Shown here: positions 38,837 through 47,207 of the stretch, one piece after another
Layout: every line of letters starts with the position of its first letter
How positions within the stretch are numbered: position 1 is the first letter of the stretch
Assembly: GCA_026914155.1 (NCBI GenBank)
Contig: JAPPGH010000010.1
Span: 1 to 64,000 of the forward strand
Origin: Candidatus Palauibacter rhopaloidicola
GTDB taxonomy: Bacteria; Gemmatimonadota; Gemmatimonadetes; Palauibacterales; Palauibacteraceae
DNA length: 64,000 bases
Direction of reading: 5' to 3'
Program-made: the position numbers and the translations under genes
The notes under the pieces: generated by a model
Databases searched by the model: none
The model's input: only the letters and a program-made list of their open reading frames with translations
What the model was told of the DNA's origin: nothing

Positions 38837-40312
38837 TCAGGCGGTCCCCTCGCCCGAGGCCGCGGTGCTCAGCGCATCGGCCGCCTCCGCGGCTGTCGGC
38901 TCCGGCGGCACATTCGCGGCCGCCGCGTCCGCAGCTGTCGCGTCCGCAGCTGTCGCGTCCGCAGTTGTCGCGTCCGCGGGCGCCTCGGCAGCCGTCTTCG
39001 CGGACGCAGCGCCCTCCGCCTGCGCCTCGTCAACGACGGTCAATTCGTCGATGAGCGCTTCCAGCGTATCCGCCTCGTCCGCCCCGATCCCGGGAACCTG
39101 GAGGAAATCGCTCCGGTCCATGTCGAGGAGTCCGTAAAAGCTGCCGATCCCGGCCGCTTCGAGCGCCGCGAGCGTCGCGGGGGCGATCCCTTCGAGCTCG
39201 GAGAGCGGGAAGTCGGACATCTCGTATTCGTCATCGCCTCCGAACAGGCCGGCCTCTCCGCCGCGCTCCATCCAGTCACGGCTGGAATACAGGTCGATCT
39301 GCCACCCGATGAGCTGCGACGCCAACCGCACGTTCTGCCCGTTTCGTCCGATCGCCAGCGACAGCTGGTCCTCGTCCACGATCGCCGTGATGACGTGCCG
39401 CTCCTGATTCGAGATCACCTTGGCGACCCGGGCCGGAGCCAGGGCCCGGCGGGCGAAGATCTCGGGGTCCGGATGCCACGGAACGATGTCGATCCGTTCC
39501 CCGCTCAACTCCGACACGACGGCCTGGACGCGCGACCCCTTGAGGCCGACGCAGGCTCCGACCGGGTCTACGGACTCATCCCGGGACGCGACGGCCACCT
39601 TGGTGCGCCCGCCCGCTTCGCGGACGATCTCCTTGATGTCCACGATATTCTGGTAGATCTCCGGCACCTCGAGCGCGAACAGCGACGCGACGAACTGGGG
39701 GTCCGCCCGCGACAGGATGAGTCGCGGACCGCGCGGCGTCTCCTCCAGCAGCTTCAGCACGGCACGGATCGGCTCGCCCTGGCGGAAGCGTTCCCGCGGA
39801 TTCTGTTCCCGCCACGGGATGATCGCCTCGGCTTCGCGAGACCGGTTCAGCATGACGACGAGTTTGCCGCGCTCGCTCGCCTGCACCTCGCCCGAAACGA
39901 GGTCCCCCACCCGGTCGTTGAACTCCATGCGGATCCGGTCGCGTTCTCCCTCGCGGATGCGCTGGATGATCCTCTGCTTGGCGGCCATGACCGCGCTGCG
40001 GCCGAAGTCCCTGAAGTCGACGGGGATCTCCATGAGGTCGCCGACCTGGAAGTCGGGATCGTCCCAGCGAGCCTGCTCGAGCGTCACCTCCCGGGCCGGA
40101 TCCTCGACCTCCTCGACGACTTCCTTGAGGACGACGATCGAGATGTCGCCTCCATCGGTGACGTCGATCTCCGCTTCGACCGGACCGCCGAAACGGCGGG
40201 CGAGCGCCGCATGGATCCCTTCGCGGATGAGATCATGCAGCTCCAGCTCCGTCAGCGACTTGTTCGCCGCCATCATGCGGAACGCTTCAACGATCGGGAT
40301 CTGATCGCTCAT
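38837..40312 (-). CDS. nusA: Transcription termination/antitermination factor NusA
   Basis: A 491-residue elongation factor. N-terminal RNA-polymerase-binding domain (1-125), S1 (DLVSGEVQASERGKLVVML), two KH domains (VGACVGLKGSRVQAVVSEL; ITAIVDEDQLSLAIGRNGQNVRLAS), and a helix-hairpin-helix-like end (LDMDRSDFLQVPGIGADEADTL). An Ala-rich tail follows with a 15-bp tandem repeat. The operon leader contains an intrinsic terminator, so NusA could feed back on its own expression. Confidence 0.97.
   Translation of the reverse strand: MSDQIPIVEAFRMMAANKSLTELELHDLIREGIHAALARRFGGPVEAEIDVTDGGDISIVVLKEVVEEVEDPAREVTLEQARWDDPDFQVGDLMEIPVDFRDFGRSAVMAAKQRIIQRIREGERDRIRMEFNDRVGDLVSGEVQASERGKLVVMLNRSREAEAIIPWREQNPRERFRQGEPIRAVLKLLEETPRGPRLILSRADPQFVASLFALEVPEIYQNIVDIKEIVREAGGRTKVAVASRDESVDPVGACVGLKGSRVQAVVSELSGERIDIVPWHPDPEIFARRALAPARVAKVISNQERHVITAIVDEDQLSLAIGRNGQNVRLASQLIGWQIDLYSSRDWMERGGEAGLFGGDDEYEMSDFPLSELEGIAPATLAALEAAGIGSFYGLLDMDRSDFLQVPGIGADEADTLEALIDELTVVDEAQAEGAASAKTAAEAPADATTADATAADATAADAAAANVPPEPTAAEAADALSTAASGEGTA
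38926..38970. repeat. 15-bp tandem repeat in the nusA tail
   Basis: CGTCCGCAGCTGTCG occurs three times in tandem (38926-38940, 38941-38955, 38956-38970, the last with one change). It encodes Asp-Ala-Thr-Ala/Thr-Ala units in the disordered NusA C-terminus. Confidence 0.85.
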
Positions 40313-40321
40313 TGACTCTCT

Positions 40322-40813
40322 CTATCTCCCACCCACGCCTCCGGCCGCGTCCCAGTCGTAGACCAGGCGGGCGGAGGCCACAAGCTCCAGCGGGATCTCC
40401 ACACGATCCCCTTCGATCTCCAGCGCGAACGTCCCGGGAGGTCCATCCACCATCCCGAGCAGCATCCCTTCCAGCTTTCGGCCTCGGTCGGCCAGCGGAC
40501 CGTAGCCCCGAACTCGAATCCGCGACCCTGCGAAGCGATCGTAGTCCGCCGCCTTGACCAGCGGCCGGTCCACTCCCGGCGACGACACTTCGAGCACCCA
40601 GTCCTCGTCGGCTCCATCTTCAAGTGCGCCACGCAGTTCCCGCGTCACCGCGACGCAGTCGTCGACGGTCACGCCCGACGGCGCGGACGATGGTCCCGGC
40701 CGATCGATCCGGAGCCGGAGCAACGGCCGGCGACGGCCTCCGCCCCGCTCCATCTGCACGACCTCGAAGCCGAGGGCTTCGACCGCGCGTTCGATGTCCG
40801 CCGAGTCCAGCAT
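40322..40813 (-). CDS. rimP: Ribosome maturation factor RimP
   Basis: A 163-residue 30S assembly factor. ALGFEVVQMERGGG, VTVDDCVAVTRELRGALE and WVLEVSSPGVDRPL are the family blocks. The ATG is preceded by AAGGGG at six bases. It is the first gene of the rimP-nusA-ylxQ-infB operon; a GGCGAA/TTCGCC hairpin (40827-40843) lies just before its ribosome site. Confidence 0.96.
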   Translation of the reverse strand: MLDSADIERAVEALGFEVVQMERGGGRRRPLLRLRIDRPGPSSAPSGVTVDDCVAVTRELRGALEDGADEDWVLEVSSPGVDRPLVKAADYDRFAGSRIRVRGYGPLADRGRKLEGMLLGMVDGPPGTFALEIEGDRVEIPLELVASARLVYDWDAAGGVGGR

Positions 40814-40849
40814 GACCGACCCCTTCGGCGAATCCGGTTCGCCCTACTG

Positions 40850-40884
40850 CAAAAAAAAGTGGGGCCCGTACAGCTTCCCCACTT
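40850..40884 (-). terminator. Intrinsic terminator in the rimP-nusA-infB leader
   Basis: On the minus strand AAGTGGGG (40884-40877) and CCCCACTT (40864-40857) form an 8-bp stem with a 12-base loop, followed directly by a U8 tract (40858-40851). It lies downstream of a promoter-like site and only 37 bases before rimP, so it can act as an attenuator as well as ending murA-pgeF transcripts. Confidence 0.85.
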
Positions 40885-40917
40885 CGAGTAACGTCATCGC
40901 CCGCCGGCCCGCGCGGA

Positions 40918-40947
40918 CGTATGTGAACATGCGACTCCGAACATACG
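40918..40947. promoter_or_regulatory. Inverted repeat over the rimP -10 region
   Basis: CGTATGT (40918-40924) and ACATACG (40941-40947) form a perfect 7-bp inverted repeat with a 16-base centre. One arm covers the -10 box of the rimP promoter and the other lies just downstream of the expected start site. This layout fits a repressor operator. Confidence 0.55.
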
Positions 40948-40968
40948 GCGGGCTCCGACCCGCTGCAA
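40940..40968 (-). promoter_or_regulatory. Putative promoter of the rimP-nusA-infB operon
   Basis: On the minus strand TTGCAG (40968-40963), 17 bases, TATGTT (40945-40940). Transcription would start near 40933, giving a leader of about 120 bases that contains the intrinsic terminator. Confidence 0.55.
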
Positions 40969-40998
40969 CAGCCGGTATCGCTCGTCGGCGTCGCCGGT

Positions 40999-41760
40999 TC
41001 AGTCGCTCCGCAGCCCCAGAAAGGCGGCCATCCGGCCCGCCGTCCCGCCGCTCGCGCGGTGCGAATGAAGGTCGCCGGGGCCGCATGACGTGCAGTAAAG
41101 GGAGCTTGTCAGAGCCTCGGGTGCGACGCCGACCGTCGTGGCCTGGGCGGCGAGGACGCCCCTCAAGTCGAGTTGCGCGCGCGTGCCGCGGAGGCCGAAG
41201 GCGGAGAGCACGGGGGTGTCGACCTCGTAGCAGCGCCCGCAGATCGCCGGCCCGAGGTGGACCCGGAGATCCCCGGCGGCGCCGGGGGGGCTGCGGTCGG
41301 AGCCGTCAACGAGCCGAGCGATCGCGCGCGGAAGGATCCCCGCCGCGGCCCCGCGCCATCCCGCGTGGATCAGCCCGATGCGCGCGAGTTCGCGGGACCA
41401 CAGATAGACGGGCACGCAATCGGCGGCCGTCGCGGCAAGAAGCCAACCGGGTCCGTCCGCGAGCTGGCCGTCCACGCGGCCCGCCCGGTGGACGGTGCAG
41501 GCCCCGGAGTCCGGGACGGGCGAAGCTCCGATCTCCCGCAGATCCGTGCCGTGCACCTGCGTCGGCACCGAGACCCGGCGGAAGCCGAGTTCGCGGGCCA
41601 GATCCGCGTAGACGGACGCCACGCGCTCCGGGGAGGCCTCCGCGACGGCGAGGTCTCCGCGTTCCGCCGTCGTGATTCCGCACACGAGGTTCGGGTCGAG
41701 CGATTCCCACCGCGAAAGCCGCAGCATGCCGTTCCCGGGGATCTCGGCGACCTCCGTCAT
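40999..41760 (-). CDS. pgeF: Laccase-domain purine nucleoside phosphorylase (YfiH/PgeF)
   Basis: A 253-residue protein of the multicopper-polyphenol-oxidase-like family. Metal ligands are visible in VPTQVHGTDL, LLAATAADCVPVYLW and GLIHAGWRG, and in the C-terminal CTSCGPGDLHSHRA. Homologues phosphorylyse purine nucleosides; in E. coli the homologue also corrects misincorporated amino acids in peptidoglycan precursors. ATG start overlapping the murA stop (ATGA), so a role beside cell-wall synthesis is plausible. Confidence 0.94.
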   Translation of the reverse strand: MTEVAEIPGNGMLRLSRWESLDPNLVCGITTAERGDLAVAEASPERVASVYADLARELGFRRVSVPTQVHGTDLREIGASPVPDSGACTVHRAGRVDGQLADGPGWLLAATAADCVPVYLWSRELARIGLIHAGWRGAAAGILPRAIARLVDGSDRSPPGAAGDLRVHLGPAICGRCYEVDTPVLSAFGLRGTRAQLDLRGVLAAQATTVGVAPEALTSSLYCTSCGPGDLHSHRASGGTAGRMAAFLGLRSD

Positions 41761-43046
41761 GCGCCTTCCGTTGTCACGCGTTCGATGCGCGCCCCCAACG
41801 ACGCGAGGCGTTCGTGGATGCGCTCGTAGCCGCGTTCGATCTGCCCGATGTTGTGCACGCGGCTCCTGCCTTCCGCGGCAAGCGCCGCGATGAGGAGTGC
41901 CATGCCGGCCCGGATGTCGGGGCTCTCGAGGGTGGCCCCGCGCAGCGGCGAAGGTCCGACGACGACGGCCCGGTGCGGATCGCAGAGGACGATGCGGGCG
42001 CCCATGGCGATCACCTTGTCGACGAAGAACATCCGCGACTCGAACATCTTCTCGTGGATGAGGACGGTGCCCCTGCACTGGGTCGCGGCCACCAGCGCGA
42101 TGCTGATCAGATCCGCGGGGAACGCCGGCCAGGGCCCGTCGTCGATCTTCGGGATCTGGCCGCCGAGGTCGGGCTGGATCTCGAGCTCTCCCCCGCCGCG
42201 CACGAGGAGCTGGTCATCGCGCCACCCGAATTCGAGGCCGAGGCGTCGGAACCCCACGCGCAGCGGGTCGAAGTGGCCCGGGTCCACTCCGGCGATTCGA
42301 AGGGTCGAGCCCGTCGCCGCCGCCAACCCGATCACGCTTCCGATCTCAATGTGATCCGGCCCGATCCGGAACGTCCCGCCGCCCAGGGTTTCCACGCCCT
42401 CGATGAGGAGTCGCGACGTCCCGATGCCGTCGATGCGGGCGCCGAGCGTGACGAGAAAACGGCACAGATCCTGCACGTGGGGTTCCGTGGCGGCGTTGCG
42501 AAGTTCCGTCGTGCCCGTGGCCGTCGCCGCCGCGAGCACGGCGTTCTCCGTCCCCGTCACGGACGGCTCATCGAGGAAAACGGAAGCGCCGCGGAGACCG
42601 GGCGCGCGCAAGAGGTAGCCGTCTCCGACGTCGACCGTCGCACCGAGCGCCTGCAGCGCGAGCATGTGGGTGTCCAGACGGCGGCGCCCGATGAAGTCCC
42701 CTCCGGGATGCGGGAGCTGGCACGACCCGATCCGGGCGAGCATGGGGCCCGCGAGGAGCACCGATCCGCGGATCCGGCCGGCCAGGTCCGCATCGGGGAT
42801 CGCCCGCGGAGTCACGCCGGCGGCGTCGAGTTCGAGCACGCCCGGCGCCGTCCAACCGCCCTCGACGCCGAGACTGCGGAGAAGGTCGAGCAGTGTCTCC
42901 ACGTCGGTGATGCGCGGGACGTTCTCGATTCGGATCGGCTCGCGCGTGAGGAGCGTGGCGGCGAGGATCGGGAGGGCGGCGTTCTTGTTGCCGACCGGCG
43001 TGAACACGCCGCCCAGCTCGTTTCCGCCCTCGATCCGATAGTACAT
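41757..43046 (-). CDS. murA: UDP-GlcNAc enolpyruvyl transferase MurA (Asp-type active site)
   Basis: A 429-residue enzyme, first committed step of peptidoglycan synthesis. The Lys-Asn pair is at 21-22 in PVGNKNAALP. The active-site loop reads LPHPGGDFIGRRRLD, so residue 117, equivalent to Cys115 of E. coli, is Asp. The catalytic Asp is retained in WPAFPADLISI. Asp at this site is known to make MurA insensitive to fosfomycin. The ATG at 43046 follows a GGAGGAGG ribosome site. Co-translated with pgeF. Confidence 0.96.
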   Translation of the reverse strand: MYYRIEGGNELGGVFTPVGNKNAALPILAATLLTREPIRIENVPRITDVETLLDLLRSLGVEGGWTAPGVLELDAAGVTPRAIPDADLAGRIRGSVLLAGPMLARIGSCQLPHPGGDFIGRRRLDTHMLALQALGATVDVGDGYLLRAPGLRGASVFLDEPSVTGTENAVLAAATATGTTELRNAATEPHVQDLCRFLVTLGARIDGIGTSRLLIEGVETLGGGTFRIGPDHIEIGSVIGLAAATGSTLRIAGVDPGHFDPLRVGFRRLGLEFGWRDDQLLVRGGGELEIQPDLGGQIPKIDDGPWPAFPADLISIALVAATQCRGTVLIHEKMFESRMFFVDKVIAMGARIVLCDPHRAVVVGPSPLRGATLESPDIRAGMALLIAALAAEGRSRVHNIGQIERGYERIHERLASLGARIERVTTEGA

Positions 43047-43122
43047 CGCGCCTCCTCCCCCCGTTCCCGAATACGCCTTTCCGGCACCGCGCGCCAAAGT
43101 AGCCAGCGGGCGAAGGGCGGCC

Positions 43123-43128
43123 TATACT
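43123..43128 (+). promoter_or_regulatory. Possible -10 box for the DUF948-like gene
   Basis: TATACT stands about 41 bases upstream of the GTG at 43170 in an otherwise GC-rich divergent gap. No good -35 is seen at the usual distance. Confidence 0.35.
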
Positions 43129-43169
43129 CTGCTCCCCTAGCAGTCGGACGCTCTTCCGGGGGAGCCGCA

Positions 43170-43637
43170 GTGACCACATACGAGATCGCGGTCGTGGCCG
43201 GGATGGCGGTTTGGCTCGTCGTCGCGCTGGCGATTCTCATCGTCCTCCTGCAGGCGATCCGCCTGCTGCGCGAGACCCGCGAGCCGCTGGGACGGATCTC
43301 CGGCACGGTCACCGACCTCAACGACCGCCTCAAGCCGGTGCTGCACAACGTCGAACAGGCGAGCGACCAGGCCCGGCGCATCGCGGGCCGGCTCCGGGAC
43401 GACGCGGACGGCGTGGGACAGGCGCTGAAGAGCGCGAGCGAATCCACCGGCCGCATGGTGGACCTGGTCGAGGAGCGGGTGGTGGAGGTCGCGGCGCTGC
43501 TGGCCGTCGTCCAGGAGGAGGCCGAGGAGACGTTCCTCACAACGGCCTCCCTGCTGCGCGGACTTCGGCGCGGCAAGGACAACGTCTCGACGGCAAAGCG
43601 GGTGGCCCGGGCCCTGGGGGAACGCGGGGGCGAGTGA
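43170..43637 (+). CDS. DUF948-like single-pass membrane protein
   Basis: A 155-residue protein. N-terminal membrane helix (about 5-29), then a long amphipathic helix with LGRISGTVTDLNDRLKPVLHNVEQASDQA and ADGVGQALKSASESTGRMVDLVEERVVEVAALLAVV. This looks like DUF948 or YtxH-type general-stress membrane proteins. Function unknown. GTG start with GGGGGAG five bases upstream. It is a lone plus-strand gene between murA and uvrD. Confidence 0.78.
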   Translation: MTTYEIAVVAGMAVWLVVALAILIVLLQAIRLLRETREPLGRISGTVTDLNDRLKPVLHNVEQASDQARRIAGRLRDDADGVGQALKSASESTGRMVDLVEERVVEVAALLAVVQEEAEETFLTTASLLRGLRRGKDNVSTAKRVARALGERGGE

Positions 43638-43649
43638 CCGGGGCGGCCG

Positions 43650-43678
43650 GGCCAGGCAGCGGCTTCGGCTGCTAGGCC
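43650..43678. terminator. Stem-loop between convergent DUF948 and uvrD genes
   Basis: A GCAGC/GCTGC stem with a seven-base loop (43656-43672) is extended by GGCC pairs beyond a two-base internal mismatch (43650-43653, 43675-43678). It covers the uvrD stop codon. There is no U-run, so termination by it alone is uncertain; it could serve both strands. Confidence 0.45.
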
Positions 43679-45981
43679 GGGCGCAACCCCGCGTACGCGA
43701 TGACGACCTTCTTCCGGCCGACCTCCTCGAACGCGATGTCGGCCTTGGCCTCCCTCCCGAAGCCGTACACCTGCAGCACCTCGCCGGCCCCGAAGCGCGG
43801 ATGCACCACGCGTACGCCGGGGGTGAGCGAGAGCGGCACCTGCGAGTCTTCGTAGTCGTACTCGAGCTCGCCCGGAGATCTCGACCTTTCATCCCCGCCG
43901 GAACCGGCGGCGCGGCCCGAGGCGCGCTCCGGGCTCCGCCGCCAGGCGAAGGAGGGGCCTCCCGGCTCCTCTCCGCCAGGCGGACGGCGGCCGGCCCCGC
44001 GGGCGTCGCGGGCACGCCACCGCCCCCGGCGCGGCGCCGCAAGCCGCGGAAGCACATGTTCCTCCGGAAGTTCATCGATGAAGCTCGACGGGGCCGAGCG
44101 GCTGGCCATCCCGGCCCGCCAGCGGTGGTCCGCATACGTAAGGCTCAGTCGGTCCATCGCGCGCGTGACCCCCACATAGAAGAGGCGCCGTTCCTCTTCC
44201 AGCCCGCCCGGCGCGTCCACCGCCCTTGAGAGAGGAAAGAGTCCCTCCTCCAGCCCGCCCAGGAAGACCACTGGAAACTCGAGTCCCTTCGCATTGTGCA
44301 GCGTGATCATCGTCACCGCTTCACCGTCGAAGTCCGCCTCATCGAGGTCGGAACGCAGCGAAACGGACTGCAGGAACAATTCGAGATCCGTGGCTTCGTC
44401 GTCGGGGTCCTCCACGTCGTCGCGCTCGAACACCTCGGCGGCCGCGAACAGTTCGCTCACGTTCTCCAGGCGGTCCGCGCCGTCCTCCTCCTCCGCGAGC
44501 GCCGTGGCCAGGCCGAAGGTTGCGACGCACGCCTCGAGCGCTTCCCGGGCACCGCTGCCGGGTAGCGAAGCCCGCAGGTCGGCGAGCCCGTCGGCGAACC
44601 GCCTCAGGCCGCGCGCCGCCGCCCTCGGGATGCCGTCTTCGTGCCGCGCCCGCGCCGCAACCTCCGCGAGCGGCTCCACGGCTTCGCCTGCTCCGGCGCC
44701 CGCGCGGGCGAGTGCCTCCAGCCTTTCGAGGCTCTTCGCCCCGACCCCGCGCCTCGGCCACCCCACGGCGCGCAGGAATGCGGCGTCGTCCGCCGGGTTC
44801 ACGAGAAGGCGCAGATAGGCGATGACGTCCTTCACCTCACGACGTTCGTAGAACGGGACGCCGCCCACGATCCGGTACGGGATGCCGGACCGCCGGAACG
44901 CCTCCTCGAAGGCCCGCGACTGGGCGTTCGTCCGGTACAGCACCGCAAACTCGTTCAAGCCCCGGGCGCCGCGGCCCGCCTCGATCCGCGACGAGACCCA
45001 CGCCGCTTCCGCCCGCTCGTCATCGCAGCGGACGACCTCGATCGGATCGCCGGTCTCCCTCTCCGTGTGCAGCCGCTTCGGCTTCCTCGCGAGGTTCCGC
45101 GAGATGACGGCGTTCGCGACCTCGAGGATCGACCCCGTCGAGCGGTAGTTGCGCTCCAGCCGCACGACGTGCGCGCCGTGGAAATCGGCCTCGAAGTCGA
45201 GGATGTTCCGGATGTCCGCTCCGCGCCATCCGTACACGGCCTGATCGTCATCCCCCACGACGCACAGGTTGCCGTGCTTCGAGGCCAGCGCCTTCACCAT
45301 CCGGTACTGGGCGTGGTTCGTGTCCTGGTATTCGTCCACGAGCACATGAGCGAAGCGGGCGGCGTAGCGGTCCCGTACGCCGTCCGCCGTCTCCAGCAGG
45401 CGCACCGTCTCGAACAGGAGGTCGTCAAAGTCGTAGGCGTTGCGCCGAGCCAGTTCGCGCTGGTACGCGGGATAGACCTTCGCCACGACCTCGGCCAGCA
45501 GGTCGAAGGCCTCGGACTCGTACTCGGCGGGACCCATGAGCGCGTTCTTCGCGCTGGAGATCCGGCCGCGCAGCGCGCGGGGCGCCCAGCGCCGGGGGTC
45601 GTAGCCCTCCGACTCCATCACGTCCCTGAGCGTGCGGATGGCGTCATCCTCGTCGTAGATCGTGAAGGCGCGCGTGCGGGATGTGTGCGGGGCCTCCGTG
45701 CGAAGGAGGCGTGCGGCGACCGAGTGGAACGTGCCGATCCACAGGCCCCGCGTGGAACGGCCGATGAGCCCCTCGATCCGTTCCCGCATCTCGCCGGCGG
45801 CCTTGTTCGTGAAGGTGACGGCGAGGAGGCGCGTGGGCTCCAGCCCCTCGCCGATGAGGCGGGCGGCCCGCGCCGTGAGCACGCGCGTCTTGCCGGAGCC
45901 CGCGCCGGCGAGGACCAGCAGCGGCCCTTCGCCGTGTTCGACCGCGTCCCGCTGCTCCGGGTTGAGGCGGAGTCCCCTCAC
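43672..45981 (-). CDS. uvrD: UvrD/PcrA-type DNA helicase
   Basis: A 769-residue superfamily 1A helicase for nucleotide-excision or mismatch repair. Motifs in order: LNPEQRDAVEHGEGPLLVLAGAGSGKTRVL (Q motif and Walker A), TFTNKAAGEMRERI, VLVDEYQDTNHAQYR, VVGDDDQAVYGWRGA, ITLHNAKGLEFPVVFLGG, and YVGVTRAMDRLSLTYA. The C-terminal tudor-like end is VVHPRFGAGEVLQVYG. GTG start overlapping the histidine kinase stop. Confidence 0.96.
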   Translation of the reverse strand: MRGLRLNPEQRDAVEHGEGPLLVLAGAGSGKTRVLTARAARLIGEGLEPTRLLAVTFTNKAAGEMRERIEGLIGRSTRGLWIGTFHSVAARLLRTEAPHTSRTRAFTIYDEDDAIRTLRDVMESEGYDPRRWAPRALRGRISSAKNALMGPAEYESEAFDLLAEVVAKVYPAYQRELARRNAYDFDDLLFETVRLLETADGVRDRYAARFAHVLVDEYQDTNHAQYRMVKALASKHGNLCVVGDDDQAVYGWRGADIRNILDFEADFHGAHVVRLERNYRSTGSILEVANAVISRNLARKPKRLHTERETGDPIEVVRCDDERAEAAWVSSRIEAGRGARGLNEFAVLYRTNAQSRAFEEAFRRSGIPYRIVGGVPFYERREVKDVIAYLRLLVNPADDAAFLRAVGWPRRGVGAKSLERLEALARAGAGAGEAVEPLAEVAARARHEDGIPRAAARGLRRFADGLADLRASLPGSGAREALEACVATFGLATALAEEEDGADRLENVSELFAAAEVFERDDVEDPDDEATDLELFLQSVSLRSDLDEADFDGEAVTMITLHNAKGLEFPVVFLGGLEEGLFPLSRAVDAPGGLEEERRLFYVGVTRAMDRLSLTYADHRWRAGMASRSAPSSFIDELPEEHVLPRLAAPRRGRWRARDARGAGRRPPGGEEPGGPSFAWRRSPERASGRAAGSGGDERSRSPGELEYDYEDSQVPLSLTPGVRVVHPRFGAGEVLQVYGFGREAKADIAFEEVGRKKVVIAYAGLRPA

Positions 45982-47207
45982 GTCCCCCGTTTCCCGGGAC
46001 GGTGACGCGGGAGTTCGATCCGGAAGCTCGCGCCCCGCCCCGTGTCCTCGAGGCGGATCGAGCCATCGTGCATGTCTTCGATGATGCGCCGCACGAGGGA
46101 GAGGCCGACGCCCCAGCCGTGCTTCTTCGTCGTGACGCCGATGTTGAAGATCTTGTCCCGGAGCGCGGGGGGGATCCCCGGGCCGGTGTCCAGCACCCGG
46201 AACACGGACCGCTTGCCGCTCGGGCCGAGGTGGGAGATCACGATCCGGCCGCCATCGGGGGCCAGCGCGTCGATCGCGTTCCTGATCAGGTTCTCGAACG
46301 CCCACTCCAGGAGCGTCGGGTTTCCCAGCACGTCCGGCGACTCGGGCTCCATCTCCACCGCGATCTCGATCTTGCCGGTGCGGGAGAGCGTGGGGAGGCG
46401 CGCGTCGAAGTACTGCCGCAGCTGGATGGCCGTGGCGCGCACGGACATGGGCTCGAGCTTCGGCTTGTGGCCGATGAGTTCGAAGCGGCGCGACACCTTC
46501 TGCAGGCGCGTCACATCCGCCGCCATCTCGTCGATGAGGTCCGGTTGCCCAACCTCCGATCCCCGGGGGCGCGGCCGGTCCTCGAGCACCTCCAGCCAGC
46601 CGACGAGCGAGCTGAGCGGCGTCCCCATCTGATGCGCCGATTCCCTGGCCATGGCGGACCAGATACGCTCCCGCTCGCTCCGGAAGGAGAGGAAGAGGAG
46701 CCAGCCGCCGCTGCCGAGGATGACGAGGAGCAACGCCGCCTGCAGCCACGGGACCAGGCGGAGGCTGCTCGTGAACTCGGGATCGCCGAAGTGGACCTGG
46801 AGGCCGGGCGCCTCGAAGGGCGGCCGCAGGGCGTCGAGTTCCGCCACGAATTCGCGTAGCGCCTGGTCGTCCGGTTCGCCGGTCGGGTCGAGCGGGAAGT
46901 CATCGGGCAGGTGCGCGGAACTGCTCGGGTTGCCCAGCGTGTCGGTGATCACGATGGGGATGCGGAGACGCCGGACCTGGGCGCCCACCTGCTGCGAGGC
47001 CTGGTTCCAGAGTTCGTTCTGTTCCTCGACCGTGAGGTTGCCCGACGCGGCCGCGATGCTGATGGCCGTCAACTGCCCGAGGACCGCGGCGTCCAGCCGG
47101 CGTTCCTCCGCCTGCTGACGCGAGAAGATGGCGGACCAGACGAGGACGCCCGTGGACAGAATCGCAAGCAGAAGCGCTCCGCCGCGCCGGTTCCAGAGCC
47201 GGATCAC
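45978..47207 (-). CDS. Sensor histidine kinase with HQMGTP H-box
   Basis: A 409-residue membrane kinase. Two membrane helices (about 9-28 and 155-177) flank a sensor region of about 125 residues. The phosphoacceptor is His192 in AHQMGTPLSSLVGWLEVL, a variant H-box (HQxGTP rather than HExRTP). The ATPase domain has ENLIRNAIDAL (N-box), DTGPGIP and GWGVGLSLV. No response regulator is beside it. GTG overlapping the serS stop; stop overlapping uvrD. Confidence 0.92.
   Translation of the reverse strand: MIRLWNRRGGALLLAILSTGVLVWSAIFSRQQAEERRLDAAVLGQLTAISIAAASGNLTVEEQNELWNQASQQVGAQVRRLRIPIVITDTLGNPSSSAHLPDDFPLDPTGEPDDQALREFVAELDALRPPFEAPGLQVHFGDPEFTSSLRLVPWLQAALLLVILGSGGWLLFLSFRSERERIWSAMARESAHQMGTPLSSLVGWLEVLEDRPRPRGSEVGQPDLIDEMAADVTRLQKVSRRFELIGHKPKLEPMSVRATAIQLRQYFDARLPTLSRTGKIEIAVEMEPESPDVLGNPTLLEWAFENLIRNAIDALAPDGGRIVISHLGPSGKRSVFRVLDTGPGIPPALRDKIFNIGVTTKKHGWGVGLSLVRRIIEDMHDGSIRLEDTGRGASFRIELPRHRPGKRGT

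Noticed and set aside
35722-39054. A 1,110-codon plus-strand open frame opposite infB/nusA
   Set aside because: It is an antisense shadow caused by high third-position GC; infB, ylxQ and nusA on the minus strand are unmistakable.
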